Source of the DNA: JAQBQH01 sp035607415
Lineage (GTDB): Bacteria > Myxococcota_A > Polyangia > Palsa-1104
Length of the DNA: 64,000 bases
Direction of reading: 5' to 3'
Assembly (NCBI GenBank): GCA_035607415.1
Contig: DATNAQ010000173.1
Span: 22,842 to 86,841, forward strand
A program made the position numbers and the translations under genes. Numbering within the stretch: position 1 is the stretch's first letter; every line of letters starts with the position of its first letter. The notes below the pieces were generated by a model that saw only the letters and a program-made list of their open reading frames with translations, was not told the DNA's origin and made no database searches. Of the stretch, positions 25,474-34,372 are shown one piece after another.

Positions 25474-26210
25474 CCGACGAGGGCTTCTTCGGCGTAGGCG
25501 AGGCCCTCGAGGGTGCGGGCGCCGTGCCACGAGAGGCGCTCGCCGTCGACGAGGGCGAAGCGCTCGATGGGCAGGCCGGTGGCGGCGGCGAGCTCGAGAC
25601 GGTGGCGCTCGGCGAAGGGGAAGGGCTCGGACGAGAGCAGGATGCGATCGGCGCCGGCGAGGAGGGCAGCGTCGATCTCGGGATAGCGGCCGGCCGCCGC
25701 GGGCACGACGTTGCGTCCGCCGGCGACCGCGAGGAGCGCGTCGACGTAGGTGCCCGCTCCCGTCGCCATCAGCGGATCGCGCCAGATGAGATAGACGAAC
25801 GTGCGCGCGGGGCGCGCGGCGGCGCGGGCGGCGATGGCGTCGGCCCGCGCGGCGATGGCGTCGGCGAGCTCGCGGGCGCGCGGCGCGGCGTCGAGGGCGG
25901 TGCCGAGCTCGCCGAGCACGCCGACGACGTCGGCGACGCTGCGCGGGAAGGACGAGAGGACGCGCAGGCCGGCGGCGCGCAGGGCGTCGGCGTCTTCGCG
26001 CCGGTTCTCCTCCTCGTTCATGAGGACCAGATCGGGCGCGAGCGCGACGATGCGATCGATCTTGGGGTTCTTGGTGCCGCCGATGCGCTCCACGGCGTCG
26101 ACGGCGCCGGCCGGCTGCACGCAGAACTTGGTGCGCCCGACGAGCTCCGCACCGCGGCCGAGGCGGAAGACGCTCTCGGTCAGGCTCGGGCACAACGAGA
26201 CGATGCGCAC
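25470..26210 (-). CDS. BtuF-like periplasmic-binding-fold protein lacking a signal peptide
   Basis: 246 residues from GTG 26210. Helical-backbone metal/cobalamin receptor pattern: RIVSLCPSLTESVFRLGRGAELVGRTKFC, VERIGGTKNPKIDRIVALAPDLVLMNEEENR, VYLIWRDPLMATGAGTYVDALLAVAGGRNV and YPEIDAALLAGADRILLSSEPFPF. BtuF relatives bind vitamin B12 for ABC import. No secretion signal is present: the family core starts at residue 2, and no btuC/btuD gene is nearby, so a cytoplasmic B12-binding or scavenging role is possible. The GTG is one base after the meaB TAG, and the stop overlaps the MBL ATG. Context of B12-dependent mutases supports cobalamin as ligand. Confidence 0.83.
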   Translation of the reverse strand: MRIVSLCPSLTESVFRLGRGAELVGRTKFCVQPAGAVDAVERIGGTKNPKIDRIVALAPDLVLMNEEENRREDADALRAAGLRVLSSFPRSVADVVGVLGELGTALDAAPRARELADAIAARADAIAARAAARPARTFVYLIWRDPLMATGAGTYVDALLAVAGGRNVVPAAAGRYPEIDAALLAGADRILLSSEPFPFAERHRLELAAATGLPIERFALVDGERLSWHGARTLEGLAYAEEALVG

Positions 26211-26211
26211 G

Positions 26212-27216
26212 CTAGCCCTTGCGCGCGCGCGCGAACGCGGCGAGCAGCGCATCGGCGGCGGCGGTCGGCGTCACGCGTCCGGCGAGCACGTCGGCCTCGG
26301 TGGCGGCCAGCGCGGCCGCGACCGTCGCGTCGCTGCGGAACGAGCGCTCGAGCCGCTCGCCGATGAGCGACCACATCCAGGCGCGCTGCTGCTCGGCGCG
26401 CAGCCCGGCGAGCTCGCCCGAGGCGGCGAGCTGCGCGTGGTGCTCCTCGACGACGGTCCAGACGTCGTCGATGTGGTTGCCGGTGAGGCCCGACGCCATC
26501 ATGACCCGCGTCTTCCAGCTCGCCCGCTTGCGCGGCAGATAGCGCAGCGCCGCGCGCAGATCGGACAGCGCGGCGCGCGCGCGGGCGAGGTTGTCGCCGT
26601 CGGCCTTGTTGACGACGATGGCGTCAGCGAGCTCGAGCACGCCCTTCTTGATGCCCTGCAGCTCGTCGCCGGCGCCGGGCAGCATGAGCACGAGGAAGAA
26701 GTCGACCATGGCGGCGACGGCGATCTCGCCCTGGCCGACGCCGACCGTCTCGACGAGCACGACGTCGAAGCCGGCCGCCTCGCACAGAAGCAGCGTCTCG
26801 CGCGAGCGCTGCGCCACGCCGCCGGCGCCGCGGCCGCTCGGCGACGGGCGGATGAACGCCTCGGGCGCGATCGAGAGGCGCATCATGCGCGTCTTGTCGC
26901 CGAGGATGGCGCCGCCCGAGAGCGCGCTCGACGGATCGACGGCGAGCACGGCGACGCGATGGCCGGCGGCGACGAGACGCGTGCCGAGCTCGTCGATGAA
27001 GGTCGACTTGCCGACGCCGGGCACGCCGGTGATGCCGACGCGCCGCGCGCGGCCGGTATGCGGCAACAGACGGTGCAGGAGCGCCTGCCCGTCGTCGGCG
27101 TCGCGGGCGGCGCTCGATTCGATGAGCGTGATCGCGCGCGCGAGCACGCTGCGATCGCCGGCGAGCACGCCGCGCTCGTACTCGTCGAGCGTCAGGCGCG
27201 GCCGGCCATGGTTCAT
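26212..27216 (-). CDS. meaB: MeaB/ArgK-type G3E GTPase, chaperone of methylmalonyl-CoA mutase
   Basis: 334 residues. P-loop GITGVPGVGKST, Mg/switch region AVDPSSALSGGAILGDKTRM, switch III-like FIRPSPSGRGAGGVAQRSRE, VLVETVGVGQGE (Walker B), and base-recognition VVNKADGDN. MeaB binds methylmalonyl-CoA mutase, gates loading of adenosylcobalamin and ejects damaged cofactor at the cost of GTP. Its ATG overlaps the mutB stop (ATGA), the classical mutA-mutB-meaB order. A BtuF-like gene follows after one base. Confidence 0.95.
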   Translation of the reverse strand: MNHGRPRLTLDEYERGVLAGDRSVLARAITLIESSAARDADDGQALLHRLLPHTGRARRVGITGVPGVGKSTFIDELGTRLVAAGHRVAVLAVDPSSALSGGAILGDKTRMMRLSIAPEAFIRPSPSGRGAGGVAQRSRETLLLCEAAGFDVVLVETVGVGQGEIAVAAMVDFFLVLMLPGAGDELQGIKKGVLELADAIVVNKADGDNLARARAALSDLRAALRYLPRKRASWKTRVMMASGLTGNHIDDVWTVVEEHHAQLAASGELAGLRAEQQRAWMWSLIGERLERSFRSDATVAAALAATEADVLAGRVTPTAAADALLAAFARARKG

Positions 27217-29375
27217 CCGTGCGTTTCCAGCTTGTCGAGGAGCGCGCCGGCGGCGTCGGCGATCACCGTGCCCGGGCCGAAGATGGCGGTGGCGCCGGCA
27301 TCGTAGAGCGCCTGATAGTCATCGGGCGGAACGACGCCGCCGACGACGACGAGGATGTCGGGGCGGCCGAGCGCGGCCAGCGCCTGGCGCAAGGCCGGCA
27401 CCAGCGTGAGGTGGCCGGCGGCGAGCGAGCTGGCGCCGATGAGGTGCACGTCGTTCTCGACGGCGGCGCGCGCCGTCTCTTCCGGCGTCTGGAACAGCGG
27501 GCCGACGTCGACGTCGAAGCCGAGATCGGCGAAGGCCGACGCGATCACCTTCTGGCCGCGGTCGTGGCCGTCCTGGCCCATCTTGGCGACGAGGATGCGC
27601 GGGCGCCGCCCTTCGCGCTCGGCGAACGCGGCCGTGCGCGCGCGGATCTTGGTGATCGACTCCGACGACTCGCCCACCTCTCCACTGTACACGCCCGAGA
27701 TGCTGCGGATCTCGGCCTGATGGCGGCCCCACACCTTTTCCAGCGCCCACGAGATCTCGCCCACCGAGGCGCGCGCCCGCGCGGCGTCGACGGCGAGCGC
27801 GAGCAGGTTGCCGCCGCGCCCTTCGGCGCAGGCGGTGAGCGCGTCGAGCGCGCGCGTGCAGGCGGCTTGATCGCGTTCGCGTCGCAGCTGCTCGAGCCGC
27901 GCGATCTGCGTCTTGCGCACGGCGGCGTTGTCGACCTTGAGCACCGGCACCGGCTCTTCGCGCGTCGGCCGGAAGCGGTTGACGCCGACGATGGTCTGGC
28001 GCCCGGAGTCGATGCGCGCCTGCGTGCGCGCCGCCGCCTCCTCGATGCGCAGCTTCGGCAGCCCGGCCTCGATCGCCTTGACCATGCCGCCCATGCCTTC
28101 GACCTCGTCGATGTGCGCTTGCGCGCGCGCCGCCAGCTCGTGCGTGAGCCACTCGACGTAATAGCTGCCGCCCCACGGATCGACGGGCCGCGTGGTGCCC
28201 GACTCGAGCTGCAGTTGCAGCTGCGTGTTGCGCGCGATGCGCGCCGAGAAGTCGGTCGGCAGCGCCAGCGCCTCGTCGAGCGAGTTGGTGTGCAAGCTCT
28301 GCGTGTGCCCTTGCGACGCGGCCATCGCCTCGATGCAGGTGCGCACCACGTTGTTGTAGACGTCCTGCGCCGTCAGCGACCAACCCGAGGTCTGACAGTG
28401 CGTGCGCAGCGCCAGGCTCTTGTTGCTCCTGGGCGAGAAGGTCGCCATGTGCCGCGCCCACAGGAGGCGCGCGGCGCGGAGCTTGGCCACCTCCATGAAG
28501 AAGTTCATGCCGATGGCGAAGAAGAACGACAGGCGCGGCGCGAACGCGTCGACGCTCATGCCCGACGCGACGCCGGTGCGCACGTACTCGAGCCCGTCGG
28601 CGATGGTGTAGCCGAGCTCGAGATCGGCGGTCGCGCCGGCCTCCTGCATGTGATAGCCGGAGATCGAGATCGAGTTGAACTTGGGCATCTTCTGCGACGT
28701 GAACGCGAAGATGTCGGCGATGATCTTCATCGAGGGCGCGGGCGGATATATGTACGTGTTCCGCACCATGAACTCTTTGAGTATGTCGTTCTGGATGGTG
28801 CCGGCGAGCTTCTCGGGCGGCACCCCCTGCTCCTCGGCGGCGACGATGTAGAGCGCGAGCACCGGCAGGACGGCGCCGTTCATCGTCATCGACACCGACA
28901 TCTTGTCGAGCGGGATGCCGTCGAAGAGGATGCGCATGTCGAGGATCGAGTCGATGGCCACGCCGGCCATGCCGACGTCCCCGACGACACGCGGGTGATC
29001 GCTGTCGTAGCCGCGGTGGGTGGCGAGATCGAACGCGATCGACAGACCCATCTGCCCGGCGGCGAGGTTGCGCCGGTAGAAGGCGTTGGAGTCCTCGGCC
29101 GTCGAGAAGCCGGCGTACTGGCGCACCGTCCACGGCTTCTGCACGTACATCGTGGAGTAGGGGCCGCGCACGAACGGCGGGAAGCCGGGGAGGCCGCCGA
29201 GGTGATCGGCGGCGGCGAGATCGGCGGCGGTGTACTGCGATCGATGCGGGATGCCCTCGGGCGTGTCCCAGCCGTCGGACGCGGCGGCGTCGCGCGGCGC
29301 GGCCGGCGCCGGCGTGGCGATGGCGTCGAAGTCGAGCGCGGACCAATCGACGCGGCGGTTCTGACCGGCGCTCAC
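27213..29375 (-). CDS. mutB: Methylmalonyl-CoA mutase large (catalytic) subunit
   Basis: 720 residues from GTG 29375 overlapping the mutA stop (GTGA). Residues ~40-560 are the TIM-barrel mutase domain: RGPYSTMYVQKPWTVRQYAGFSTAEDSN, GLSIAFDLATHRGYDSDHPRV, GTIQNDILKEFMVRNTYIYPP, SISGYHMQEAGATADLELGYT and HCQTSGWSLT. The C-terminal ~135 residues are the B12-binding domain with the base-off ligand motif GQDGHDRGQKVIA (DxHxxG) and VGGVVPPDDY. It interconverts succinyl-CoA and (R)-methylmalonyl-CoA using adenosylcobalamin. The frame stays open far upstream of the start, but that is overlap with mutA and not a fusion. Confidence 0.97.
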   Translation of the reverse strand: MSAGQNRRVDWSALDFDAIATPAPAAPRDAAASDGWDTPEGIPHRSQYTAADLAAADHLGGLPGFPPFVRGPYSTMYVQKPWTVRQYAGFSTAEDSNAFYRRNLAAGQMGLSIAFDLATHRGYDSDHPRVVGDVGMAGVAIDSILDMRILFDGIPLDKMSVSMTMNGAVLPVLALYIVAAEEQGVPPEKLAGTIQNDILKEFMVRNTYIYPPAPSMKIIADIFAFTSQKMPKFNSISISGYHMQEAGATADLELGYTIADGLEYVRTGVASGMSVDAFAPRLSFFFAIGMNFFMEVAKLRAARLLWARHMATFSPRSNKSLALRTHCQTSGWSLTAQDVYNNVVRTCIEAMAASQGHTQSLHTNSLDEALALPTDFSARIARNTQLQLQLESGTTRPVDPWGGSYYVEWLTHELAARAQAHIDEVEGMGGMVKAIEAGLPKLRIEEAAARTQARIDSGRQTIVGVNRFRPTREEPVPVLKVDNAAVRKTQIARLEQLRRERDQAACTRALDALTACAEGRGGNLLALAVDAARARASVGEISWALEKVWGRHQAEIRSISGVYSGEVGESSESITKIRARTAAFAEREGRRPRILVAKMGQDGHDRGQKVIASAFADLGFDVDVGPLFQTPEETARAAVENDVHLIGASSLAAGHLTLVPALRQALAALGRPDILVVVGGVVPPDDYQALYDAGATAIFGPGTVIADAAGALLDKLETHG

Positions 29376-30883
29376 GAGCGCACCTCCAGGAGATCGGCGA
29401 GCGTGGCGGCGACGTCGCAGCCGGCGAAGACGAAGCCGTCGACGCCGGCCTCGCGCAGGGACGCTTCGAGCGCGCCGGGGCGGCCGGCGACGAGCACGCG
29501 CGCGCAGCCGGCGGCCTTGAGCGCACGCGCGGCATCCGCGGCGTCGGTGGCGTAGCGCTCGTCGCTGCCACAGAGGCAGGCGATGGTGGCGCGCTCGCTC
29601 GTCGACGTCGTGGTGCGCGCGCGCAGCCCGCCGACGGCGAACAACGCGTGGGTCCAGCCCAGGCGCGCGCGATGCTCGGCCGCGGGCCCCAGCGTCACGA
29701 TCGCCAGCGTCGGCAGCGCGTCGCTCTTGGCGAGCGCATCGGCGCGGTCGCGCAGCGCCTCGAACGCCTCGGCGTCGCGATGGCCGCCCGCCGGCGCGGC
29801 CGCGCGCGGCAGCGGCTTCTCGTCGAGGTTGGCGAACTCGGAGACGCCGAGGACCGGCTCCTTGCGCCTGGCGAGCGCGTCCTGGCGCTTCTTCCACGCT
29901 GCTTCGAGCCGCGCCTGCCAACGGCCGTCGGCGGCGAGCGCGGCGACGCCACCTTCGGCCTCGAGCGCGCGGAAGCGCTTCCACGCCTCGCGCGCGAGCG
30001 CATCGGTGCGCGTCTCCAGATAATAGGAGCCGGCGGCCGGATCGACGACGCGGCCGAGCAGGCTCTCCTCGCGCAGGACGAGCGCGGTGTTGCGTGCGAC
30101 GCGGCGTCCGAGCGCGCTCGCCGGGCCGGCCGCTTCGTCGTACGCGATCGGCGTGACCAGGTCGGCGCCGCCGAGGATCGCGGCGAACGCTTCGGTCGTG
30201 CCGCGCAGCATGTTGACCCACGGATCGCGCACGCTCGCCGTGCGCGTCGAGGCCACCGCGTGCACCAGCGCGGGCGCGGTCGCGCCGGCGCCGGCCGCGG
30301 CGAGGAGCTTTTGCCACACCACGCGCAGCGCGCGCAGCTTGCACAGCTCGCCGAAGGTGTCGCGTCCGACGGCCAGTTGCACGGCGATCGCTGACGCCGC
30401 CGCGCCGGCGTCGAGCCGCGCGGCCAGAAGAGACAGCGCCGCGGCCAGCTCGTCGGCAGCGTCGGCACCAGCTGCGTGCGCGGTCAGCGTCGAGATCAGC
30501 ACCGGCGCCGCGGGCGTGGCCGGCGCAGCGAGCGCCGCCGCGCTCGCTTCATTCACGACGCGCCAACTGGCGCCGCTCGCTTGGATGCGCACCACGCCGG
30601 CCTTGCGATCCCAGATCGCCTCGGCGCCGCCCGCGAGATCCTCCGCGCGCGCTGCGTCGTCGCCGTCATACGGCATGCAAATGAGGAACGGCGCTTGCGC
30701 CTGCCGCCTTGGCACCGGCGGCAGCTCGGCCGCGGTGTAGAGCGGCTCGACGCGCAGCCCCTCCGCGGTCGTGTGGACCAGCGCCTTGTCGAAGGGAACG
30801 CCAGCCAGCTCCTTCTCTACCTGCGTGCGCCAATCGGCAATGGAGACCTGGGGAAACTTCATGCGGGTGGGATCCTCGATCAC
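29372..30883 (-). CDS. mutA: Methylmalonyl-CoA mutase small subunit
   Basis: 503 residues from GTG 30883, which overlaps the icmF stop (GTGA); ATG 30862 is an alternative with MKFPQVSIADWRTQVEKELAG as the family start. A mutase-like fold without catalytic residues or the DxHxxG motif, as expected for MutA: AIAVQLAVGRDTFGELCKLRALRVVWQKLL, STRTASVRDPWVNMLRGTTEAFAAILGGADLVT, NTALVLREESLLGRVVDPAAGSYYLE and a C-terminal CRVLVAGRPG-type pseudo-B12 domain. Forms the structural heterodimer with MutB. At ~500 residues it is shorter than the usual ~620, mainly in the N-terminal half. Confidence 0.92.
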   Translation of the reverse strand: MIEDPTRMKFPQVSIADWRTQVEKELAGVPFDKALVHTTAEGLRVEPLYTAAELPPVPRRQAQAPFLICMPYDGDDAARAEDLAGGAEAIWDRKAGVVRIQASGASWRVVNEASAAALAAPATPAAPVLISTLTAHAAGADAADELAAALSLLAARLDAGAAASAIAVQLAVGRDTFGELCKLRALRVVWQKLLAAAGAGATAPALVHAVASTRTASVRDPWVNMLRGTTEAFAAILGGADLVTPIAYDEAAGPASALGRRVARNTALVLREESLLGRVVDPAAGSYYLETRTDALAREAWKRFRALEAEGGVAALAADGRWQARLEAAWKKRQDALARRKEPVLGVSEFANLDEKPLPRAAAPAGGHRDAEAFEALRDRADALAKSDALPTLAIVTLGPAAEHRARLGWTHALFAVGGLRARTTTSTSERATIACLCGSDERYATDAADAARALKAAGCARVLVAGRPGALEASLREAGVDGFVFAGCDVAATLADLLEVRS

Positions 30884-33800
30884 ATGTTGCGGCGGTACTG
30901 TCCGCCCACTTCATACAGCGCGTGCGACAGCTGTCCGAGCGTGCACACCTTGCAAGCGTCCATCAGCGCGGAAAAGATGTTGCCGCCGTCGAGCGCGGCG
31001 CGCCGCACCTCGCCGAGCGCCGCCGGCGCCGTTTTCTCGTTGCGCTTCCAGAAGGCATCGCGCGCGACGATGGCGTAGTCCTTCTCGTCCTTGTTGGCGC
31101 GGATGACCGCGGGCGGCTGCGCCGTGGGCGAGCCGTTGGGATCGAGGAAGGTGTTGACGCCGATGATCGGCAGCGTGCCGTCGTGCTTGAGCGTCTCGTA
31201 GTAGAGCGACTCTTCCTGGATCTTGCTGCGCTGGTACATGCGCTCCATGGCGCCGAGCACGCCGCCACGCTCGGAGATCGCGCGGAACTCGGCCAGCACC
31301 GCGCCCTCGACGAGATCGGTCAGCTCCTCGATGATGAACGAGCCCTGGTTCGGGTTCTCGTTCTTCGCCAGGCCAAACTCCTTGTTGATCACGAGTTGGA
31401 TGGCGAGCGCGCGCCGCACGCTCTCCTCGGTCGGCGTGGTGATCGCCTCGTCGTAGGCGTTGGTGTGGAGCGAGTTGCAGTTGTCGTTCAAGGCGAGCAG
31501 CGCCTGCAGCGTTGTGCGGATGTCGTTGAACGCGATCTCCTGCGCGTGCAGCGAGCGGCCCGACGTCTGGATGTGATACTTGAGCTTCTCCGAGCGGTCG
31601 TTGCCGCCGTATTTGTCGCGCATCGCCTTGGCCCAGATGCGGCGCGCGACGCGGCCGAGCACCGCGTACTCCGGATCCATGCCGTTCGAGAAGAAGAACG
31701 ACAGATTCGGCGCGAAGTCGTCGATGTGCATCCCGCGCGACAGGTAGTACTCGACGAAGGTGAAGCCGTTGGCGAGCGTGAAGGCGAGCTGCGAGATGGG
31801 GTTCGCGCCGGCTTCGGCGATGTGATAGCCGGAGATCGAAACCGAATAGAAGTTCCGAACCTTCTGGTCGATGAAGTACTGCTGGATGTCGCCCATGAGG
31901 CGCAGCGCGAACTCCGTCGAGAAGATGCAGGTGTTCTGCGCCTGATCCTCTTTGAGGATGTCGGCCTGCACCGTGCCGCGCACCGCCGACAGCGTCGCGG
32001 CGCGGATCTTCTCGTAGGTCTCCTTGGGCAGCACCTCGTCGCCCGAGACCCCGAGGAGCATGAGGCCGAGCCCGTCGTTGCCCTCGGGCAGCTCGCCCTG
32101 GTAGCGCGGCCGCGGCACCCCGCGCGCGGCGTAGAGCTCGTCGATGCGCTTGTCGACCTCGGCGACCTTGCCGGCCTTCTTGATCCACTTCTCGCACTGC
32201 TGATCGATCGCGGCGTTCAGGAAGAAGCCGAGCAGCATCGGCGCCGGACCGTTGATGGTCATCGACACCGACGTCGACGGATCGGCGAGGTCGAACCCCG
32301 AGTAGAGCTTCTTGGCGTCGTCGACATTGGCGATCGACACGCCCGAGTTGCCGACCTTGCCGTAGATGTCCGGGCGATGATCGGGATCCTCGCCGTAGAG
32401 CGTGACCGAGTCGAACGCCGTCGACAGCCGCTTGGCGGGCAGCCCGCGCGAGACGTAGTGGAAGCGCTTGTTGGTGCGCTCGGGACCGCCTTCGCCGGCG
32501 AACATGCGCGCCGGATCTTCGCCTTCGCGCTTGAGCGGGAAGACGCCGGCAGTGAAGGGGAAGTGGCCCGGCGTGTTCTCGCGCAGGAGCCACGTCAGGA
32601 TGTCGCCCCAATCCTCGTAGCGCGGCAGCGCCACCTTGGGCACGCGCAGGTGCGAGAGCGTCTCGGTGTAGAGATCGAGGTCGATGACCTTGTCGCGCAC
32701 CTGGAACTGATACTTGGCCGCCGCGTAGCGCCGCCGGGTCGCCGGCCAATCGGCCAGCAAGCGCTTGCAGTCGGGATGCAGGCGCGCCTCGAGATCGTGG
32801 TAGAGCGCGACCAGCTCGTCGAGGAACGCGGGCTCGCCCTCGACGCGCTCGGTGACCTGCACGATGTCCGACGGATTCTTGGGCTCGACGATCTCGAGCT
32901 TCTTGCGCCCGACGTTGGCGCGCAGCGCCTCGATCGTCCCGTGCAGCTGGTACATGCGCCGCGCCAGCGCCGCCTGCGCGCGCACGAACGCGTCGTAGCC
33001 TTCGCAGGTCTCGACGATCTCGGCGAGGTAGCGGGTGCGCTCCGGCGGGATGATCCACTTCTTCTCGCTCATCCCCTCGGTCATCTCGAACTGCGAGCGG
33101 AGCGGGGCGCCGGTGCGCTCGGCGATCCGATCCATGAGCACGCGATAGAGGCGGTTCATCCCCGGATCGTTGAACTGCGACGCGATCGTGCCGTAGACCG
33201 GCAGGTCGTCGTCCTTGGCGGCGAAGGCGTTGTGGTTGCGCCGCCACTGCTTCTTGACGTCGCGCAGCGCGTCGAGCGAGCCGCGCTTGTCGAACTTGTT
33301 GATGGCGATGAGATCGGCGAAGTCGAGCATGTCGATCTTCTCGAGCTGCGTCGCCGCGCCGTACTCGGCGGTCATGACGTAGAGCGAGACGTCGGCGTGC
33401 TCGGTGATCTCGGTGTCCGACTGGCCGATGCCCGAGGTCTCGACGACGATGAGGTCGAAGCCGGCCGCCTTGCACACCTCGATCGACTCGCGCACGTGCT
33501 TGGAGAGCGCGAGGTTCGACTGCCGCGTGGCGAGCGAGCGCATGTAGACGCGCGCGTCGCCGATGGCGTTCATGCGGATGCGATCGCCGAGCAGCGCGCC
33601 GCCCGACTTGCGCTTCGATGGATCGACCGAGAGCACCGCCAGCGTCTTGTCGGGGAAGTCGGTGAGGAAGCGGCGCACCAGCTCGTCGACGAGGCTCGAC
33701 TTTCCGGCGCCGCCAGTGCCGGTGACGCCGAGGACCGGCGCGCGCGTGGACGCGCTGACCAGCGGGGTCAGCGCCGCGCGCAGCCCGTCGCCGGCGTCGG

Positions 33801-34338
33801 GGAAGTTCTCGGCGACGGTGATGAGCGACGCGACCGTCTCGGGCGCGCGTCCGCCGAGCTTGGCCAGGGCGCCCTCGAAGGCGGGGCCGCGCCGCTCGAA
33901 GTCGGCCTTCTCGAGGAGATCGTCGATCATGCCCTGCAGGCCGAGGGCGCGCCCGTCGTCGGGCGAGTAGATGCGCGCGACGCCATAGGCGTGCAGCTCG
34001 TCGATCTCCGACGGCAGGATCGTTCCGCCGCCGCCGCCGAACACCTTGATGTCGGCGCCGCGCTGACGCAAAAGATCGATCATGTACTTGAAGTACTCGA
34101 CGTGACCGCCCTGGTAGGACGTGATGGCGATGGCCTGCGCGTCCTCCTGGATGGCGGTGTCCACGATCTCGGCGACCGAGCGGTTGTGGCCGAGGTGGAT
34201 GACCTCGGCGCCCGACGCCTGCATGAGGCGGCGCATGACGTTGATCGACGCGTCGTGGCCGTCGAACAGCGAAGCCGCCGTCACGATTCGCAGGTGATGG
34301 CGCGGTTTGTACGGAGCTTTGGCGGCGGTCTGTTTCAC
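30880..34338 (-). CDS. icmF: IcmF: fused isobutyryl-CoA mutase with internal G-protein chaperone
   Basis: 1152 residues from GTG 34338. Order: B12-binding domain (~15-150) with SLFDGHDASINVM and FGGGGGTILPSEIDEL; a MeaB-like GTPase (~215-420) with TGTGGAGKSS, VDPSKRKSGGALLGDRIRM, VVETSGIGQSDTEI and AINKFDKRGS; a linker; and a mutase barrel with VSMTINGPAPMLLGFFLNA, GTVQADILKEDQAQNTCIFS, SISGYHIAEAGANPISQLAFT and HIQTSGRSLH. This arrangement is diagnostic of IcmF, which interconverts isobutyryl-CoA and n-butyryl-CoA (also pivalyl/isovaleryl-CoA in some). It lies between the MeaA-type system and mutAB in the same direction. Confidence 0.97.
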   Translation of the reverse strand: MKQTAAKAPYKPRHHLRIVTAASLFDGHDASINVMRRLMQASGAEVIHLGHNRSVAEIVDTAIQEDAQAIAITSYQGGHVEYFKYMIDLLRQRGADIKVFGGGGGTILPSEIDELHAYGVARIYSPDDGRALGLQGMIDDLLEKADFERRGPAFEGALAKLGGRAPETVASLITVAENFPDAGDGLRAALTPLVSASTRAPVLGVTGTGGAGKSSLVDELVRRFLTDFPDKTLAVLSVDPSKRKSGGALLGDRIRMNAIGDARVYMRSLATRQSNLALSKHVRESIEVCKAAGFDLIVVETSGIGQSDTEITEHADVSLYVMTAEYGAATQLEKIDMLDFADLIAINKFDKRGSLDALRDVKKQWRRNHNAFAAKDDDLPVYGTIASQFNDPGMNRLYRVLMDRIAERTGAPLRSQFEMTEGMSEKKWIIPPERTRYLAEIVETCEGYDAFVRAQAALARRMYQLHGTIEALRANVGRKKLEIVEPKNPSDIVQVTERVEGEPAFLDELVALYHDLEARLHPDCKRLLADWPATRRRYAAAKYQFQVRDKVIDLDLYTETLSHLRVPKVALPRYEDWGDILTWLLRENTPGHFPFTAGVFPLKREGEDPARMFAGEGGPERTNKRFHYVSRGLPAKRLSTAFDSVTLYGEDPDHRPDIYGKVGNSGVSIANVDDAKKLYSGFDLADPSTSVSMTINGPAPMLLGFFLNAAIDQQCEKWIKKAGKVAEVDKRIDELYAARGVPRPRYQGELPEGNDGLGLMLLGVSGDEVLPKETYEKIRAATLSAVRGTVQADILKEDQAQNTCIFSTEFALRLMGDIQQYFIDQKVRNFYSVSISGYHIAEAGANPISQLAFTLANGFTFVEYYLSRGMHIDDFAPNLSFFFSNGMDPEYAVLGRVARRIWAKAMRDKYGGNDRSEKLKYHIQTSGRSLHAQEIAFNDIRTTLQALLALNDNCNSLHTNAYDEAITTPTEESVRRALAIQLVINKEFGLAKNENPNQGSFIIEELTDLVEGAVLAEFRAISERGGVLGAMERMYQRSKIQEESLYYETLKHDGTLPIIGVNTFLDPNGSPTAQPPAVIRANKDEKDYAIVARDAFWKRNEKTAPAALGEVRRAALDGGNIFSALMDACKVCTLGQLSHALYEVGGQYRRNM

Positions 34339-34372
34339 GGTCGGTAGAGTAGCGCCATGTGCCCGTCGTGCG

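Noticed and set aside
29376..30344. Apparent N-terminal extension joining mutA-frame sequence to mutB
   Set aside because: The frame stays open by chance through mutA; the extension is Arg-rich and unlike MutA, whose real frame is different. mutA and mutB are separate genes with a GTGA overlap.
30709..34347. Very long open frame antisense to icmF (over 1200 codons)
   Set aside because: It mirrors the icmF codon pattern in a GC-rich genome and encodes biased Arg/Val/Asp-rich sequence without domains; icmF itself is unmistakable.
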